Notes under the pieces: generated by a model | What the model was told of the DNA's origin: nothing | What the model saw: only the letters and a program-made list of their open reading frames with translations | Database searches by the model: none | Shown: positions 5,585-6,031 of the stretch, in pieces | Layout: every line of letters starts with the position of its first letter | How positions within the stretch are numbered: position 1 is the first letter of the stretch | Assembly (NCBI GenBank): GCA_002405485.1 | Contig: DHLW01000002.1 | Coordinates: forward strand, 19,019 to 25,049 | Reading direction: 5' to 3' | Length of the DNA stretch: 6,031 nt | Source of the DNA: Phycisphaerales bacterium UBA4658 | GTDB taxonomy: Bacteria; Planctomycetota; Phycisphaerae; Phycisphaerales; UBA1924 | Translations under genes and position numbers: made by a program

Positions 5585-6031
5585 TTGCCGCTCTCCTCGG
5601 CGAGGCGCTTGTAATACTCCTCGGTCAGGGTCTTGTATCGCGCGCTGAATCGATCGCTCGACCCCTGCAGCAGCTTCTCGCGGATCGCCGCGGGGAGCGC
5701 GCCCCACGCGGCCCGGGCCGACTCGATCTCGCTCTTGAGCGTTCCGTCCTGGCGGGGCGGGCCCATGTCGGTGCGATTGCCGTCGCCGGCCTGGGCCTGT
5801 TGCTGCTGCTGCTGTTGCTGTCGGCCCGGGGCGTCCTGCTGCTGCTGCTCCTGGGGCTCGCCCTGACCTTGCTGCTGCTGTTGCTGCTGCTGGCGATCCA
5901 GCGAGGCCAGGAGCTGATCCAGCCGGCGGATCACGTCATTCTGGATGCGCTGCGTCTCCAGCCCCGGGTCGGCGTGCCCGCTCAGGCGGCCGGAGGCGTC
6001 GCCCATGAGCGCGATGGCCTGCTTGAAGGCG
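5581..6031 (-). CDS. Glutamine-rich protein, 5' end outside the window
   Basis: Only the C-terminal part is present. The frame is open to the window edge, with AFKQAIAL encoded before the internal ATG at 6006, so the true start lies further upstream. Numbering from that ATG, a predicted helix (about 12-38, QTQR-like: LETQRIQNDVIRRLDQLLASL from 16) leads into two Gln-8 tracts (39-46, 63-70) and a Gln-4 tract (54-57) separated by Gly/Pro/Glu-rich spacers. The end (about 94-141) is helical, containing WGALPAAIREKLLQG and RYKTLTEEYYKRLAEE. From memory, planctomycete proteins with this WGxLP...YYxxLAE ending often occur in clusters of secreted or membrane proteins next to squalene-oxidase-repeat genes, but their function is not established. 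The domains that would identify it are beyond the window. It is probably the first visible gene of the right-hand operon. Confidence 0.75.
   Translation of the reverse strand, partial: AFKQAIALMGDASGRLSGHADPGLETQRIQNDVIRRLDQLLASLDRQQQQQQQQGQGEPQEQQQQDAPGRQQQQQQQQAQAGDGNRTDMGPPRQDGTLKSEIESARAAWGALPAAIREKLLQGSSDRFSARYKTLTEEYYKRLAEESGK
5593..5598 (-). promoter_or_regulatory. Ribosome binding site favouring the GTG start
   Basis: GAGGAG on the coding strand lies 8 nt before the GTG at 5584, inside the 3' end of the Gln-rich gene. The alternative ATG at 5569 has no purine-rich site at a suitable distance, so the overlapping GTG is preferred. Confidence 0.55.
5797..5892 (-). repeat. CAG/CAA trinucleotide tracts coding poly-Gln
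   Basis: Two 24-nt runs of CAG with interspersed CAA (5869-5892 and 5797-5820) each encode eight glutamines, and a shorter run at 5836-5847 encodes four. The tracts are in frame and mixed CAG/CAA, which suggests selection for the peptide as well as repeat slippage. Length could differ between strains or assemblies. Confidence 0.85.

Noticed and set aside
5585..5707. N-terminal extension of the toroid-repeat gene to an upstream start at 5707
   Set aside because: It would overlap the Gln-rich gene by over 120 nt, is Arg-rich, and would place the signal peptide internally; GTG 5584 with GAGGAG fits better.
5797..5892. CRISPR-like or non-coding short tandem repeat
   Set aside because: The units are 3 nt, in frame and encode glutamine; there is no repeat-spacer structure.

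Overview
The window is a GC-rich bacterial segment in which every convincing gene lies on the minus strand, so the genes read from right to left. The gene content is a secreted squalene-cyclase-like toroid protein, a Gln-rich upstream protein, secreted repeat proteins and an OprB porin. Together with the high GC3, this points to a Gram-negative-type bacterium and most likely a planctomycete (Phycisphaerae-like). That taxonomic call is inference from gene content, not from a marker gene.

Right block (6031 to 3063): three genes are tightly coupled. (1) The 3' part of a protein carrying poly-glutamine tracts enters from the window edge. (2) A secreted protein with prenyltransferase/squalene-oxidase type repeats follows, its GTG start overlapping the previous stop as GTGA. 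(3) A secreted, probably beta-rich protein of unknown function follows, its ATG overlapping the previous stop as ATGA. The two 4-nt overlaps strongly suggest one operon with translational coupling and a shared periplasmic or cell-envelope role that cannot be named.

Middle (3062 to 2932): this is the only sizeable intergenic gap (131 nt). It contains four inverted repeats in a row, including a near-perfect 10-bp-arm dyad centred at 2993/2994. It is the natural place for the end of the right-hand operon and the promoter or operator of the left-hand one.

Left block (2931 to 7): an OprB-family carbohydrate-selective porin is followed 33 nt later by a methyl-accepting chemotaxis protein (MCP), a plausible sugar-uptake and sensing pair. 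The MCP reading frame is cut by an in-frame TAG at 148-150. The remaining 46 codons of a normal MCP C-terminus continue in the same frame to a TAA at 7-9. The gene is therefore a very recent nonsense allele, a sequencing or assembly error, or (least likely) a read-through gene.

I found no RNA genes, mobile elements, CRISPR arrays or obvious foreign DNA. The most noteworthy points are the interrupted chemoreceptor, the dyad-rich porin leader, the internal repeats in the unknown secreted protein, and the non-canonical toroid protein in its operon. I see no clear evidence of a wholly new system.
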